From Nymphalis io (Eukaryota > Arthropoda > Insecta > Lepidoptera > Nymphalidae): a stretch of DNA of 64,000 bases. The position numbers and the translations under genes were made by a program. Location of the stretch: the NCBI RefSeq assembly GCF_905147045.1, contig NC_065898.1, forward strand, positions 2,294,001 to 2,358,000, read 5' to 3'. Below, piece by piece: positions 51,078 through 63,075 of this stretch. Numbering within the stretch: position 1 is the first letter of the stretch; each line of letters starts with the position of its first letter. Below the pieces are notes generated by a model, which was not told where the DNA came from, ran no database searches, and saw only the letters and a list, made by a program, of their open reading frames with translations.

Positions 51078-51251
51078 CTCGGCCATCCTGAAACTGCCGT
51101 GTCCCACGGCTGGTAGAGTTTTCACCGGCATCGGATGTCTGGAAAAAAAAGCAGTACAAAAGTATATCGTTTCATATTAATGTATTGTTACTAATTAGTA
51201 ATATTTTCTTCTGTTACTTATAATTGAAGACTTTACCAGTGACATATTTTA

Positions 51252-51724
51252 GTCACACGGGCGCTTTTGTCACACGGGCGCTTTTTGTCACACGGGCGCT
51301 TTTTGTCACACGGGCGCTTTTTGTCACACGGGCGCTTTTTGTCACACGGGCGCTTTTTGTCACACGGGCGCTTTTTGTCACACGGGCGCTTTTTGTCACA
51401 CGGGCGCTTTTTGTCACACGGGCGCTTTTTGTCACACGGGCGCTTTTTGTCACACGGGCGCTTTTTGTCACACGGGCGCTTTTTGTCACACGGGCGCTTT
51501 TTGTCACACGGGCGCTTTTTGTCACACGGGCGCTTTTTGTCACACGGGCGCTTTTTGTCACACGGGCGCTTTTTGTCACACGGGCGCTTTTTGTCACACG
51601 GGCGCTTTTTGTCACACGGGCGCTTTTTGTCACACGGGCGCTTTTTGTCACACGGGCGCTTTTTGTCACACGGGCGCTTTTTGTCACACGGGCGCTTTTT
51701 GTCACACGGGCGCTTTTTGTCACA
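51252..51724 (+). repeat. 18-bp tandem satellite, about 26 units
   Basis: Unit TCACACGGGCGCTTTTTG. All units are identical by eye except the first, which has one T fewer. Because 18 is a multiple of 3, several frames stay open (plus-strand repeat FVTRAL; minus-strand VTKSAR). These frames are a by-product and not evidence of a protein. Confidence 0.98.
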
Positions 51725-52264
51725 TTTGTTGTTTGTAATAAGATGTACCTCCTAACTCGTAATAGACCTCGTGTATCAAATACGATTTGTTCTCCGTGTA
51801 TAAATAATCAATAACCCTAACGGACACGAAGGCATAATTACATTTTTTTATATTATATTAATATAGTTAAGAGTACAGGAAAACTATTTATAAAGTCATT
51901 TGAATCTCAATTAACACCTATAACGTCAATGTTCAATTTATTTGTCGTGCAAAACGAAACAGATGCGGCGGTGGTCACTAAGCTTACATGATTTTGATTA
52001 ATCGACGTATGGCCTATTATTAAATCTATGTCGGGTAGATTGTCCATTAGTACAATATTATCAACATTTACCTTTATCTCACATTTACGTAAAGAATGTA
52101 ATTGACTGCTCCCAAAGCCCAAATTATATTAGAGGGTTGAAGTTGTAGTTTTAATAAATTTTTTTTGCTATTGCGAGGGTAAGCAAATTTAATTTTCTGC
52201 CTGTATATATGCGATTAAACCGTGACCTATCATAAGCAATTATCTTACCATACATAAGCAATTT

Positions 52265-52765
52265 TCTTAAATAAGTCTAACAAAATATCGTCGGTAATTT
52301 GTAAAACGTTGCTGACCTTTTGTGTGAGCTGGCTTGAATCGATTGAAGAAAACCAGCTCGTCGCGATGCTGTGCTCCCAGCGATGACAGTACTCGCAGCG
52401 CGTTGTCGCCTTATAATCCTTCGCCTCGTGCCTCGTTCGACGACATGTGTAGCAGCGTTTTGTATCTGCAAATTCTTGTGTGCTTGAAATAGTATTCGAC
52501 GAAACACCTTCAGCGCGGCATCTTCTCCAAGTTGATCTTCTAGTGGAATTCTCTAGCGGAATTCACCATTTCAATCCACCTCTTATTATACAGGATATAG
52601 CATCTTCACCACTAATCTTGCATTTCTTAAGTAATGACATTTTTCCGTGAAAGTACTTAGTCATTGTCTTAGATTCATTTTTCTTTCTTGCCAACATTTC
52701 TTCTTCTTCTTCAGATGATATAGACGGATCACTGTTCCTTTTTTAGTACCCAAGACCAGATGTAC
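52265..52765 (-). pseudogene. gag remnant of the LTR element
   Basis: On the minus strand a charged stretch (SDPSISSEEEEEML) leads to KYFHGKMSLLKKCKISGED and then to stops and a frame change. After that come two zinc-knuckle-like motifs (CYTCRRTRHEAKDY and CEYCHRWEHSIATS). Both follow CX2CX4HX4C, but the last Cys is Tyr in the first and Ser in the second. A nucleic-acid-binding gag part of a retroelement, now broken. Family not assigned. Confidence 0.65.
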
Positions 52766-52803
52766 GGTCCTGAGATATTTCTAGGCCGATCCCACTTCTG
52801 AGA

Positions 52804-53091
52804 TGAAACAGAAGGTGAGCCAGGATAGCGAAAGAAGTGTTGTGTTGTTATAAACAATATTCATTAAAGAGGCAGAGTAACCACCCTGTTCAAGTTCAAC
52901 AATAATTATGATCGTTCATTGTAAATACATCGCTTTTTATACAAAAGTTAAATCATTATAATGTAGGTAGTTGTAAAAATCATATCACGAAGTTAAATAA
53001 CATTAAAACAAAATTTATAATCAAATTAACTTCAATAAATATTAGGTTATTCTAAATTATATACGCGTTGGTCGTAGCGTTGAGTTTAACA
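52804..53091 (-). repeat. LTR (right; 5' LTR in element sense)
   Basis: 288 bp, nearly identical to 50790-51077. Immediately inside it, on the minus strand, is TCTCAGAAGTGGGATCGGCC, a possible primer-binding site whose tRNA I cannot name. Confidence 0.87.
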
Positions 53092-53404
53092 TACACTTTC
53101 ACATTTTAACTGGTTAACCAATCTTGAAATATTGTATCCACGTTGTCGCTTCCATAATTACGTATCGCCTATTCCTATTGCAGTAGTAGCCTAAAAAACA
53201 ATTATTAAATAAAAATAAATAACAAACCTTAAATTGACATTGGGGCAAAATTAAAGTGGATATACAAATGTAGTAAAGTGGAATAGTGCAGTATTACAAA
53301 TATAAATATATTAACCGAGAACTGTGCAATTAGCAAATCGTATGGAATACGTAAATATAAGAATTATTTATTTATCTTTACTCCTACCGTTGGAATAGGC
53401 TAAT

Positions 53405-53592
53405 AGTATTTCGTCACGGTAGCATGCGAAGGCGATCCCGTGACGCTCCTCGTTAAAACTGGAAGGGTACCGCTGGTTTTTTAGCGGGTATTCCGATGTT
53501 CGGGGCGTTCTCGGCGCCTTGGACACCGGCGAGCCCCACATACCCCCCCACTGTTCCCGTGGGGGAAACGCGTTTTTCCAGCGTAAAAAAAG
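53405..53592 (+). mobile_element. Element E copy
   Basis: GGTAGCATGCGAAGGCGATC, TACCGCTGGTTTTTTAGCGG, GGGGAAACGCGTTTTTCCAG and a short A-rich tail. Matches 32003-32175. Confidence 0.78.
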
Positions 53593-53959
53593 GCTAATAG
53601 TATATGTCTCTTTGTCAAACAATTATTTCGAGTCAGTTTGCGACAAATTACATTTTTAAATCTTTAGCGTACAATGGGGAATTGAGCCTAAGCACCTACC
53701 TTCCACAGCACCAACTAGCTAATGTAGACTGGGCCCTGTACGTGTCTTCGGTCCTCCTATTTACACGTCTTCCACAGGTTACCAGTTGCTGAACCAGGGA
53801 GTGGCATCCATTCTTATATATATAATGGTAGAGCTCACAGAGAAAATAGAGTACAGCATGAGGTCAGTTCGGATATCGATGATAGAAGATGAAGAAAAGT
53901 CTAACCAATAGGAACATTTCTATTCCGCTTACTCTATTATGAATGAATAAAGTACTCTT

Positions 53960-54240
53960 TTTTTACAATTAATACGCCAGCGTTTGACCGTTGACTTGCC
54001 TGATGTTAAGTATCGACACGGTGTAAGATGTAGCACGCTTGCCTATAAGAAACCTCTTTACTCTGGATTTGAAGACACTAACATTGTACCTATCAGGAAA
54101 TACGGACTCAGGCAAAGCATTCCATAGTTTCGCAGTGCGAATGATGAATGTAGACTCAAAGCGCTTCGTACGTAGGCGGGGAATTTCCACTGTATACCTA
54201 TGGCGCTTTGGTCGCGTTTGCCTGGCCGGTCGATAGTAAA
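53960..54240 (-). mobile_element. 5'-truncated LINE with ORF2 C-terminal end, reverse
   Basis: The minus-strand frame 53969-54190 has the non-LTR C-terminal pattern: FESTFIIRTAKLWNALPESV, then FPDRYNVSVFKSRVKRFL. This is a different family from LINE A. The downstream tail is shared with 50630-50740. Confidence 0.78.
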
Positions 54241-56957
54241 ATCAATCTTGTTCTTAAAGATTGTGTTGTCTTATAAATATAAATATAAATAAAAATTAAT
54301 AAATTAATTTGTTAAATTAGTACGAATTCTGATAAGAAATTAAATAGAAGTTTATTTCGGTTCCGAACACAATAAAATGAATCATCTCATTTCTTAGCTA
54401 GTAGTAGAAGTATTAGGAAATATAATAAAATACATTGATCAGATTAATCATTCTTTATTTTCAGTTAAGCATAGAATAGTACAGTACCACAAGTTCACCA
54501 GTCTAATTTGACAATACGTCGCATTCACGCACCAAGCATTACACAGATAAATCGTAACAGGTTACATTATTTTATTGGTGTTTTACAATACACGTACAAA
54601 CAAAAATTAAATACGACGCCTAAACCACTTACAGCTCGTATAAATGTATAATGTATATTCAACGTTATTGTTCCATGCGAGTTAACTTAACTAAATTAAC
54701 TTAACTAAAATATAATATTTGTTCTAAACGAACTTAAGTTGCGAATGTTTTTATTACAATTCTTTAGTTATCGTTAAAATCATTTGTCATGCAGTTAGTA
54801 AGTGATTTACATACGAGTAACAATGTTTGGTTGTGAATCCTAAACGAAATTAAACTAAACAATTAATACACAGTATTTAATACAATCAAAATGCAATAAA
54901 ACGCAAATATTGCAATATTATTCAGGCTACATACGCCGCTATGTGATGTCACTTTAATAATAAAAAATGCACCAATACAACGCCGCATACCGACAGTGGA
55001 ATGATTAACAATTATAAAAACTAAAACGTAAATACCTAAAAGTATCAAAATATTAATTAAATACTTAAAAATAACACAGACTACACGCATGCTCCGAGCG
55101 TCGATAAAATATCGACATCGACATCGCGACGCACGAAGGTAACCACAACACTCAACAATGCAATAATATCGAGCGGAAAGAATCGACGCGCGTGTGTAAC
55201 ATCACTATAGTATAGGTGCAAAATGTCTAGTAGATATTTCTACGCACTATTTAGAATAGTTGCGGACGCTTCGTCGGCGACCCGTTACGATACTTGTAAT
55301 ATATAAAGTCTCTTCATCTACGTTAACAATAATCCGTTATAATATTCGATAACCGATTTATATTACGAGATTTTATAATAATAATATACACGATTAAAAT
55401 TTTTCTCAGTGCACTTTATGATAACATCGTTCGAGTAAACGTTGTATAAAATTCGTTGGCTACCTAAAGGAGTGATTTGAGAGGAGAATATGATCTACGA
55501 TAGGGAATATATTTTACATTAATATAATAAGAATAATTTCACGTTGCGTTAGGATATCTAAAGAGTGTGAGCGTTAACACGGAACATCGATTTCGTCGTC
55601 ACTATTAAAAATATTTTTTATTGATTTTAAACTTTCATGGCGCTAAATCTACGTTGTACGTTAGCATGATTATGAAACGTGCCATTTGAAAATATTATCA
55701 TATTTAAGTGTTCCGTTCTCGACTTCGTCAATATGCTTCACGCGTTCCTAGCAAACTTACACACGATATATTCAATTAAAGTAACAAGTTTTGAAACGAC
55801 GCGATGACGTCACGATAGTGTCGTATCGTTTGAAAAGCTGTCAGTTACGATAATACGAAGGGTTAAACTTTAACATCGACCTTTGCAAATGTACACGCCT
55901 CGTGCTCGAATTGAAGCCACAAACTAGCTTAATATATACTAGGGAAGTTCTACCGGTTCGCTACTAGCTCCGTTGCGGGGCGTTTTTTTCACTACATTTA
56001 ATTCCTCACGTGCCTTTCATTGAGCAGGTTGCCTGTCTCCAATATAGATAACTACTACGATATAATTTATTGCTTAAAACATAAGTTTTAGCGAATGTTT
56101 GAAAACGTGATGCGTTTTTGTTATTGATCACAGTTGGCACAGAGGTAAAGTGTGAGTTGTCCGAATTGTATTCTACGAGTTATTCATTATATTTCATTTG
56201 CAAATATATTTCGTAAATTCTATCAAACTTTTCGATGAGATCGCATCACGTCCAATTTGTTTTAATTATTAAATTATTTCGATAACAAAGTGTTATACAC
56301 TACAGATAATCAAAAATTATTTATACAATATATTTTCGTATAGTACATTATATAGTTTTATGTACACAAGCATTTAAACCGATTACGTTCATCTAATAAC
56401 AAAAGAATATAACGCGAATACGAACAGCAAAATTTTAATCTCTAATATCGTTTTTATTACAACCCCTTAAGGGCGAATATCGTATGTACAATTTAGACAA
56501 ATGCCTGCCGATTATCTGCACCGTTGCCTACACCGTAGTTATCGTGTCGAGACGCGCACAGCTCCTAGCACCGAACTTCGTCCATTTACGAACCAATCGA
56601 ATCAATTCCGTCGTATTTCACTATATTTTCATGGAAGAACTGTAGGATTGCTTTCGTTATTAAACCTATTTGTAGTTTAACTCTCATTATTTACAGGAAT
56701 AAAAATTATAAACCTACGAAATTTATTTCAACCTAACGAATCATTTACACAGATAATACTTTTTTGAGAATAATATTAACTTAGTTATTAAAAGTAAATA
56801 AATACTCACATTTCCGAACGTGTAATAAGAAACAGTAAAGGGAAATAAAATAGAGTCACCGAATAGCGTATTACATGCACATATAACAGATAAGCGTTCA
56901 GTAGTGTGTGTGCTGTGTGTGCTGCGTGTGCTGTGTGCGCTGCGAGCGCTGCCGGCG
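54241..56957 (-). other. Probable aPKC 3' UTR and spacer
   Basis: AT-rich but with more CpG-containing words than the introns. No host exon or repeat copy recognised. A reverse AATAAA at about 54452 could be a distal poly-A site. The extent of the UTR is a guess. Confidence 0.35.
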
Positions 56958-57118
56958 TCAGTTGAGCGGCAAGCAGAACATGTGCTGCAGCAGAGTGGGC
57001 TTGCGGGGCAGCTCCGAGCACACCGAGTCGTAGTCCGACGACGACGAGTCCGGAGCGTACCCGTAGGCCTGACACGGAACACACAAACGCTGGTGATCAT
57101 CATACATACATACATACA

Positions 57119-57152
<34 letters not shown>

Positions 57153-57676
57153 CAGGTTTTCATTGTAACTGCCTATGGATGTCTCACTGCTGGGTTAAGG
57201 CCTCCTCTCCCTTTTTGAGGAGAAGGTTTGGAGCTTATTCCACCACGCTGCTCGAATGCGCTTTGGTGGAATACACATGTGGCAGAATTTCAGTGAAATT
57301 AGACACATGCAGATTTCCTCACGATGTTTTTCTTCAGCGTCAAGCATGAGATGAATAATAATCACAAATTAAGTACATGAAAATTCAGTGGTGCTTACCC
57401 CGGTTTGAACCCACAATCATCGGTTAAGATTTACGCGTTCTTACTACTGGGCCATCTCGGCAACATTTTTTTATAGAGTTTTGATATTAAAAATAATATA
57501 AAATGTGCGTACAGGTCTTTTTAATGATTGTTAGGGCCTGGTATATCTCTGGCAGGTGTTGCCAGTCGAATTATATTACAAGATCGTCAAGGTCGAACAG
57601 ATGTTCGTGTCGGCCGTACCTGAGCGTGTAGTGCGTGCAGGTGGTGGTGGTGGGGGTGCAGACGGCAGGCGTGTTG
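56958..57676 (-). CDS. Candidate stop-readthrough extension of aPKC (two segments)
   Basis: After the aPKC stop TGA (57679-57677, followed by C) the same frame is open for 19 codons (57620-57676). This segment is His-rich, with 8 of 19 residues His. It then meets a strong donor (CTCAG|GTACGG). A minus-strand acceptor (TTCCGTGTCAG) at 57069 begins exon 57068-56958, which joins in phase 0. It continues AYGYAPDSSSSDYDSV, CSELPRKPTLLQ, HMFCLPLN to a TGA at 56960-56958. The extension is 55 codons plus the decoded stop. Frame and phase are seen; translation is inferred. Alternatives: a spliced 3' UTR, or an isoform using the GTGTGA just before the stop as a weak in-phase donor. The 57069-57619 intron contains a SINE B and a CATA repeat. 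Confidence 0.5.
57104..57148. repeat. (CATA)n microsatellite
   Basis: About 11 CATA units in the candidate last intron of aPKC, abutting a SINE B. Confidence 0.93.
57165..57465 (-). mobile_element. SINE B copy, near full length
   Basis: Reverse orientation, from ACTGCCTATGGATGTCTCAC to CTACTGGGCCATCTCGGC, with the B-box-like CGGTTTGAACCCACAATC. It lies in the candidate last intron of aPKC. Confidence 0.87.
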
Positions 57677-60600
57677 TCACACGCAGTCCTCCAGAGACAT
57701 GAGCAGCGGGTTCACGTACTCGAAGCCTTCGAACTCCGACTGGTCGATGTCAGCGATCACCGTACTGTGGACAAATACGAAGTGATGATGATAATGTCAT
57801 CCCGACCGTAACTATGCTTAATGGAGTCTAGCCAACTTCACAAGAGATATTATAGTGTACAATTGTGTGTGTGAAAACACAGGTGCACTTTCTCCCTAAC
57901 TCAATCCGATGGGACGAAAACCCCGTTTTAAGTGTAATTACTCGCACTCCTACTGGGTGACACTTTTATCCAGCATACACATGCTGGACAAAAGTGCCCT
58001 CTTCTTTTAATGCCTCGATCTTATTCTACCACATAGAGCTCTGCGGGTTAGTTGACACATCCATTTTCGATTAGGATTCACGTGTTCTCGATCCACAGCC
58101 GTCTTGAATTGTCAATTATAATTTCTATCCATAATTGAGGAAGGGGCACTGGTTTTGAATCATGATTGGGCAATGGTCGGTGGTAGTGGGCGGTTACGCA
58201 CTCGTTGTCGGGTGTGAGGTGCACGGGCTCGTCGGTAAACTCCGGCGGGAAGTTGGCGAGGTCGCGCTCTCCCTCCAGTCGCGGCTTGAACGGTGGTACC
58301 ACCTGCTTCAGCTCCAACTGTGAAAATAGATTTCAATCGTTGAAAGTTGCAAAAAAGCACAGTGACAGTCGTAATTTATAAATAAATGAAGATAATACTT
58401 GTTATTCTTTGAATTCACTGTGGCTGTTCAAATATATAATTAAATACATGGTGGAATAAGACACGTACCATCTCCCATTCGATGCTCTTGAAGAAGGGGT
58501 GGTTGACGATGTCCAGGAAGCCCGCTTCGCCGCAGCCGAGCCGCTCCACGGGGTTCTTGTTGAGGAAGCCCTTCAGCACGGACGCCGCCTTCACAGACAG
58601 AGACCGCGGGATACGGATCGTCTTCTCTAGAATCACCTAAAATTCATAGAATTATTATTAGAAACTTATTAAGAAACTTCAGAAGTAGCTACGAAATTCA
58701 ACTCGTAAATGGGTATAAATATATGTTTCAAATTATCATAAAACGAGATGAATAATTGCATATTATAAATACAATGTCAGTAGTGGCTAAAATTAACATC
58801 ATGATTCTGCCTATTTATAAAATAGGAAGGCACATTAAAATAACGCAAATCCAAGTATCCATAGAAAATATATACCAAAAGAACGGACAATATATGCTTA
58901 TGGAGATAGATATTATCAAAAAGAAAAAAATGTAGAGGATCGGCGATCGAGTTTCGATTGAAAACTAACAGCGGGAGTCGGTGAAGCGAATCCCTACCGA
59001 CGGTTTACCTGGAAGAGGTAGTCCTCGGTGTTCTGGTCGGGGTTGTCGGCGGCGTGCGCGATGTCGAAGGGCGAGCGGCCGGCCAGCATCTCGTACGTCA
59101 GCACGCCCAGCGCCCACCAGTCCACCGAGAAGCCGTACTCCTCGCCGCGCAGGATCTCCGGCGCGATGTAGTTGGGCGTCCCGCAGAACGTCGACGTCGT
59201 GTCGCCGGGACGGACGCCCTCCTGGCGGGGAAGAGGTATGAGACTTGTGTATACAGCCCGAAATGCAAATAGTATTGCAACCGGAAAATATAATCAGTTT
59301 ATAAGGATAGGACACACATACAGTAAACTTTCGATATTAGTTCAAATAAGTATCGGAACATGAATTAAGGTAATACAAGTTGATACGCCAACAATACACG
59401 GTCAACGTTAATCGTTTAAAACATTTTCATAATTTAATGTTGCTGCAGATCCGACACTAGACTTGACGAGGCTCAGTGAGTATTACAAGAGGAGTTTCGC
59501 CCACCTTGCACATGCCGTAGTCGGTGAGCTTGATGTGTCCCTCGTGGTCGAGCAGCACGTTGTCCAGCTTGAGGTCGCGGTAGATGACGCCCCGCTCGTG
59601 CAGGAAGTGCAGCGCCAGCGAGATCTCCGCCGCGTAGAACCGCGCGTGCTCCTCGGGCAGGCGGCGCTGGCGCTGCATGTGGAACCTGCCGGCACAGACG
59701 CGTGAGCGAGCTCTTCAGGTGTCTCTCAAAACTATGACACTTTTCAAAGTTTCATCGCAAGGAAAAATTCAAATAAGAAAAAAATATAGCGAAATTGAAA
59801 TAAAAAATGATACGGAACAAACATTACATATATATATATATATATATTAAAAATTAACATTAATTTTGAAAATTTCAATAAAGAAAAGGTTATCAAGATA
59901 TACGATCTTTGATATTTTTTATATCATGGAAAAAATACTAGAGATTATTAATTTATTAGTAATAATCTAATGCTATACATTACTGCCTTATTTAAATAAT
60001 TTCGCTTTCCAACAAAAAAAATACACTTACATAAGATCACCGCCTCTCACGAACTCAATGACGAAGAACAGACGACTCGGCGTCTGGAAGCACGAGTGTA
60101 AGCCCACCAGGAACGGGTGGTTGGAAGCAGTTTCGAAGACGTGCTTCTCAGTCTGAACCCAGTCGATATCCTCATCATCCGTCACCAGGGCTTTCTTAAT
60201 CACCTTCATGGCGTAGACGCGTTTCGTTCTCTTCAATTCCACCATTAACACCTGGAGATGTAATTATGTATAATTAGAAATGTGAAAATAAATACAATTT
60301 ATTTATTTACCAATAAGCGTTTTATTAAATGAAAGAGACGACGATAGAAATTTTTATATTTTTATGAGACATTACAGTGTTGATGTCCTTATAATTAATA
60401 ATTTATTTTAATGAAAATAGTTACCGCTGGTAAAATGTCGTACCTTGGCGTAAGATCCACGACCGATGACTCTAATCAGCTCGAAGTCATCTAGCGAGTA
60501 CTGGCGCTGGGAGCCCGGCTCGAGGTCCTCGTTGCGAACGGGCGCCGACGCGGGCGCCGGCGGAGTCTCCGGTAACGGTGGCTCGGGCTCTGCGCGAGAC

Positions 60601-61553
60601 CTAAAATCACAACAATCAATCGATAATATTAGTGTACCTTACATTGTTACCTAAAACTTGTCACAAGCGAAGGACACATCAATATCAGACTTAATAGCTG
60701 TAATGAAAAAAAGCTCCAAATTCGCTTGAAACACTTATATTTTTTTAAGTAAAATGCTATTGTAACATAATCTTACCTAACAGAAGAAGCTCTTCCAAGT
60801 GTACTCTCTCCGTTTGCGTCATCTTTGACCTCGATGGGATCGACGTGTTCATTGGAACAAGGTTTCTGGACCAGCTTGTGGCATTTCTTGTGCACCAGCA
60901 ATTTACACTGGATGCACTTAAAGCCTTGCCGCCCCAGTCCCCATATGCGGTCTTGACAGAAGGCACAAAAGGCTCGCTGAAGGTAGGAAATAAAAAAAAA
61001 TTATTACGATTAATTAAAAAGTTGGCGAAGAAACAGGCCACCTGACAGGTAATGGATTATATTTTACTTTTAAAGATTAGTACTGTAATAGACATTAAGC
61101 GTGCCTTGCATCGGGATTGATGTTTATCAACAACGTGACCTCAATTGATATCTCTTCCACTGCGCCCACTCAGTCTTCGCACCGACAGACAACAATGCAA
61201 CGTGTGGTTTCGTGATAAAATCCGTTTAATGGGTAAAGTAACTAATTTGTAATAGGTTATATAAATCTGTAATAAATCTAAAACCTCGTTAGCTCAACGA
61301 TTTACGATTATAGTGATGAAACAGTCGGCCTGAGCCCTTGGTCTATTGTCGTACACACTTATGAACACCAGCTTTACACTTTGCTGGATGGGAAAATATG
61401 AATAAGTGATTCCACGAAAGCTGGTATTATATTTTATAGTAACAATGGTAGGATTCAATTTACTCACTCTATTAAAACGTTTAGCTTGAAATATGTGACC
61501 ATTAACTCTGTAGAGTTTCCTCCACCGACGTGCGCCTCGCCTGTAGATGCTGC
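57677..61553 (-). CDS. aPKC: Atypical protein kinase C (pseudosubstrate to C terminus; PB1 exons outside window)
   Basis: Exons 61468-61553, 60777-60976, 60444-60600, 60031-60251, 59505-59685, 59009-59221, 58469-58636, 58202-58317 and 57677-57764 (coding part) give 475 residues plus TGA, all in phase. Order: pseudosubstrate SIYRRGARRWRKLYRVNG; C1 zinc finger (HIFQAKRFNRRAFCAFCQD to CHKLV); linker; kinase (GRGSYAK; AMKVIKK; catalytic loop YRDLKLDNVLLD; DYG in place of DFG; activation loop TTSTFCGTPNYIAPE); AGC tail with turn motif LTPDN and hydrophobic motif FEGFEY. In that motif the usual phospho-Ser/Thr is Glu, a hallmark of atypical PKC. The protein ends in EDCV, a C-terminal PDZ ligand. 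Known role: kinase of the Par-3/Par-6 polarity complex at the apical cortex. The missing N-terminal about 120 residues (PB1 domain) should lie beyond 64000. The DYG variant also occurs in other aPKCs. Confidence 0.97.
57880..58085 (-). repeat. Decayed repeats in an aPKC intron
   Basis: Contains CAATCCGATGGGACG, as in the repeat at 29010, then SINE B-like words (CATTTTCGATTAGGATTCAC). An imperfect hairpin lies at 57961-57996. Confidence 0.4.
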
Positions 61554-62309
61554 CTGCAATATAATAAAAAGGTATATTACATATGATTACACTTTTCTAT
61601 TTACATCAATATATAGAAGAAGAACGATTACGATATCTACTTTGGTAAAATAGAATCTAACAGAAATTTAAAACTAAAAAAGTTGTTATGGGTGATATGA
61701 TTGTATATTATACTAATTATTTTTATTAAAACAATATTTTATTACCGCATAAAGTTTTATATTAAATAGGTGATTAGAATATTCAAGTTTCGCAATATAA
61801 AAACATAGATTAAGCGAAATATTTTCAATTGACAGTCGGACATTATTCAATGATTACATTAATACGAAACGGTGTACGGCAGTAGAGAAATTACCTGTGC
61901 CCGACACCACCAAAAGCCGAATTAAAAAAAAAAGTTAGACCTGTCAAAAATTTTGCAATATCCAGCGAACAAGACATGGAAGGAGCGAGGCATGGTACCG
62001 ACTGTCGTTCATACTTATCGCTATCTTATCAACTGAACGAATTTCCACGACTGACAATCGAAATTAGATTCACGCTAAGCGAATGAATTTACATTACGAG
62101 GAATATTAATCATTAATAATAATTACTTGTTATTATAATAATCGGTAATTATTATAAATCTCATCATAATCCAGAGTGATTGTTATAGATACAGGTCGCT
62201 GCATAACTCGCGTATGATTAATAAAATAATATTTATTATGCAATAAATCCAACCAAATAAAAACTAAAACTGTTTCGTTTTCCTAAAACGTAGGAGCGTT
62301 TTACTAGTC

Positions 62310-62457
62310 TCATGGGGCATGGCATAACATCTTAGTTCTAAGGTTGGTGGCGCATTGGCGAAATAAGGATTGGTTAATATTTTTTACATCGCCAATTTCT
62401 GGTGACATTTTACCACAGTGGCCCGTTTGCCCGCCCGCCTAACTTTAATATAAAAAA
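62310..62457 (+). mobile_element. SINE A, 5'-truncated
   Basis: ATAACATCTTAGTTCTAAGG, TTGGTGGCGCATTGGC, TTTACATCGCCAATTTCTGG and an A-rich end. Confidence 0.7.
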
Positions 62458-62906
62458 ATATCACAGACGCGGTCACCTTTTATGCACAATATGTTGCTCT
62501 TGGAACGCAGGTGATAGTTGTATATAATATGTATAACGCATATTGGAAATAAAATTCGCTCACTCATTTATTTGTAATGTAAGATCTACTACGGTCTCGA
62601 AATTAATTAAGTATTTTTCTCACACTACATGAACATTTGGGGAGAATTAATTTTACGCCAATCAACTCTTAAGAGGTTAAAAGCGGGTGAACTTGGGAGT
62701 CGAGTACCACTTTCTTTGGAACGATAACACCGACAAACTTGAAATTTGGTAAGTTCCTTGTTCTTAATAAGTTTTCGATAAGAATGGATTTTACGGAAAC
62801 TAACTATCAAGAGGGTAGTGATATTTTCCCCGGCTGGGGAATTGAGTGGAGATCACTCACTCTGGAACAAAAAGTCAATTGAAATAAAAAGTTTTGTTGA
62901 GTTTTA

Positions 62907-63075
62907 GTTTGAACTGCCAGTGAGTCAGTATAATAACAGGCTCAAGAGACATAATATTAGACCTCTTAATTAGTCGCATTAATGGTTTAATTTACGTAAG
63001 TGTTTTATACTTCCAAATTGACGTAACCATCACGTGGCCTATTTGCTAGTCTGCTTTCCTACGATAAATAAATAA
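62907..63075 (+). mobile_element. Old SINE A fragment
   Basis: TTTGAACTGCCAGTGAGTCA, then ACAGGCTCAAGAGACATAAT and a diverged tail ending in ATAAATAAATAAAG. Confidence 0.6.

Larger units (their letters stand above)
50790..53091 (-). mobile_element. Small LTR retrotransposon, defective, young
   Basis: Two 288-bp direct repeats (50790-51077 and 52804-53091) begin TG and end CA. By eye they differ at about three positions. The flanks are TACA on both sides (50786-50789 and 53092-53095), a 4-bp target duplication. The 1.73 kb interior has a decayed gag on the minus strand and an 18-bp satellite; no reverse transcriptase or integrase remains. So the element is non-autonomous and reads on the minus strand (LTR then begins TGTTAAACTC). 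Near-identical LTRs imply recent insertion. Confidence 0.88.

Noticed and set aside
51252..51724. CRISPR-like array
   Set aside because: Units are directly abutting with no spacers, and the genome is eukaryotic.
51224..51814. Open frames of 156-196 codons over the satellite (FVTRAL or VTKSAR repeats)
   Set aside because: The 18-bp period keeps frames open in several phases and on both strands. No flanking coding sequence supports a protein.
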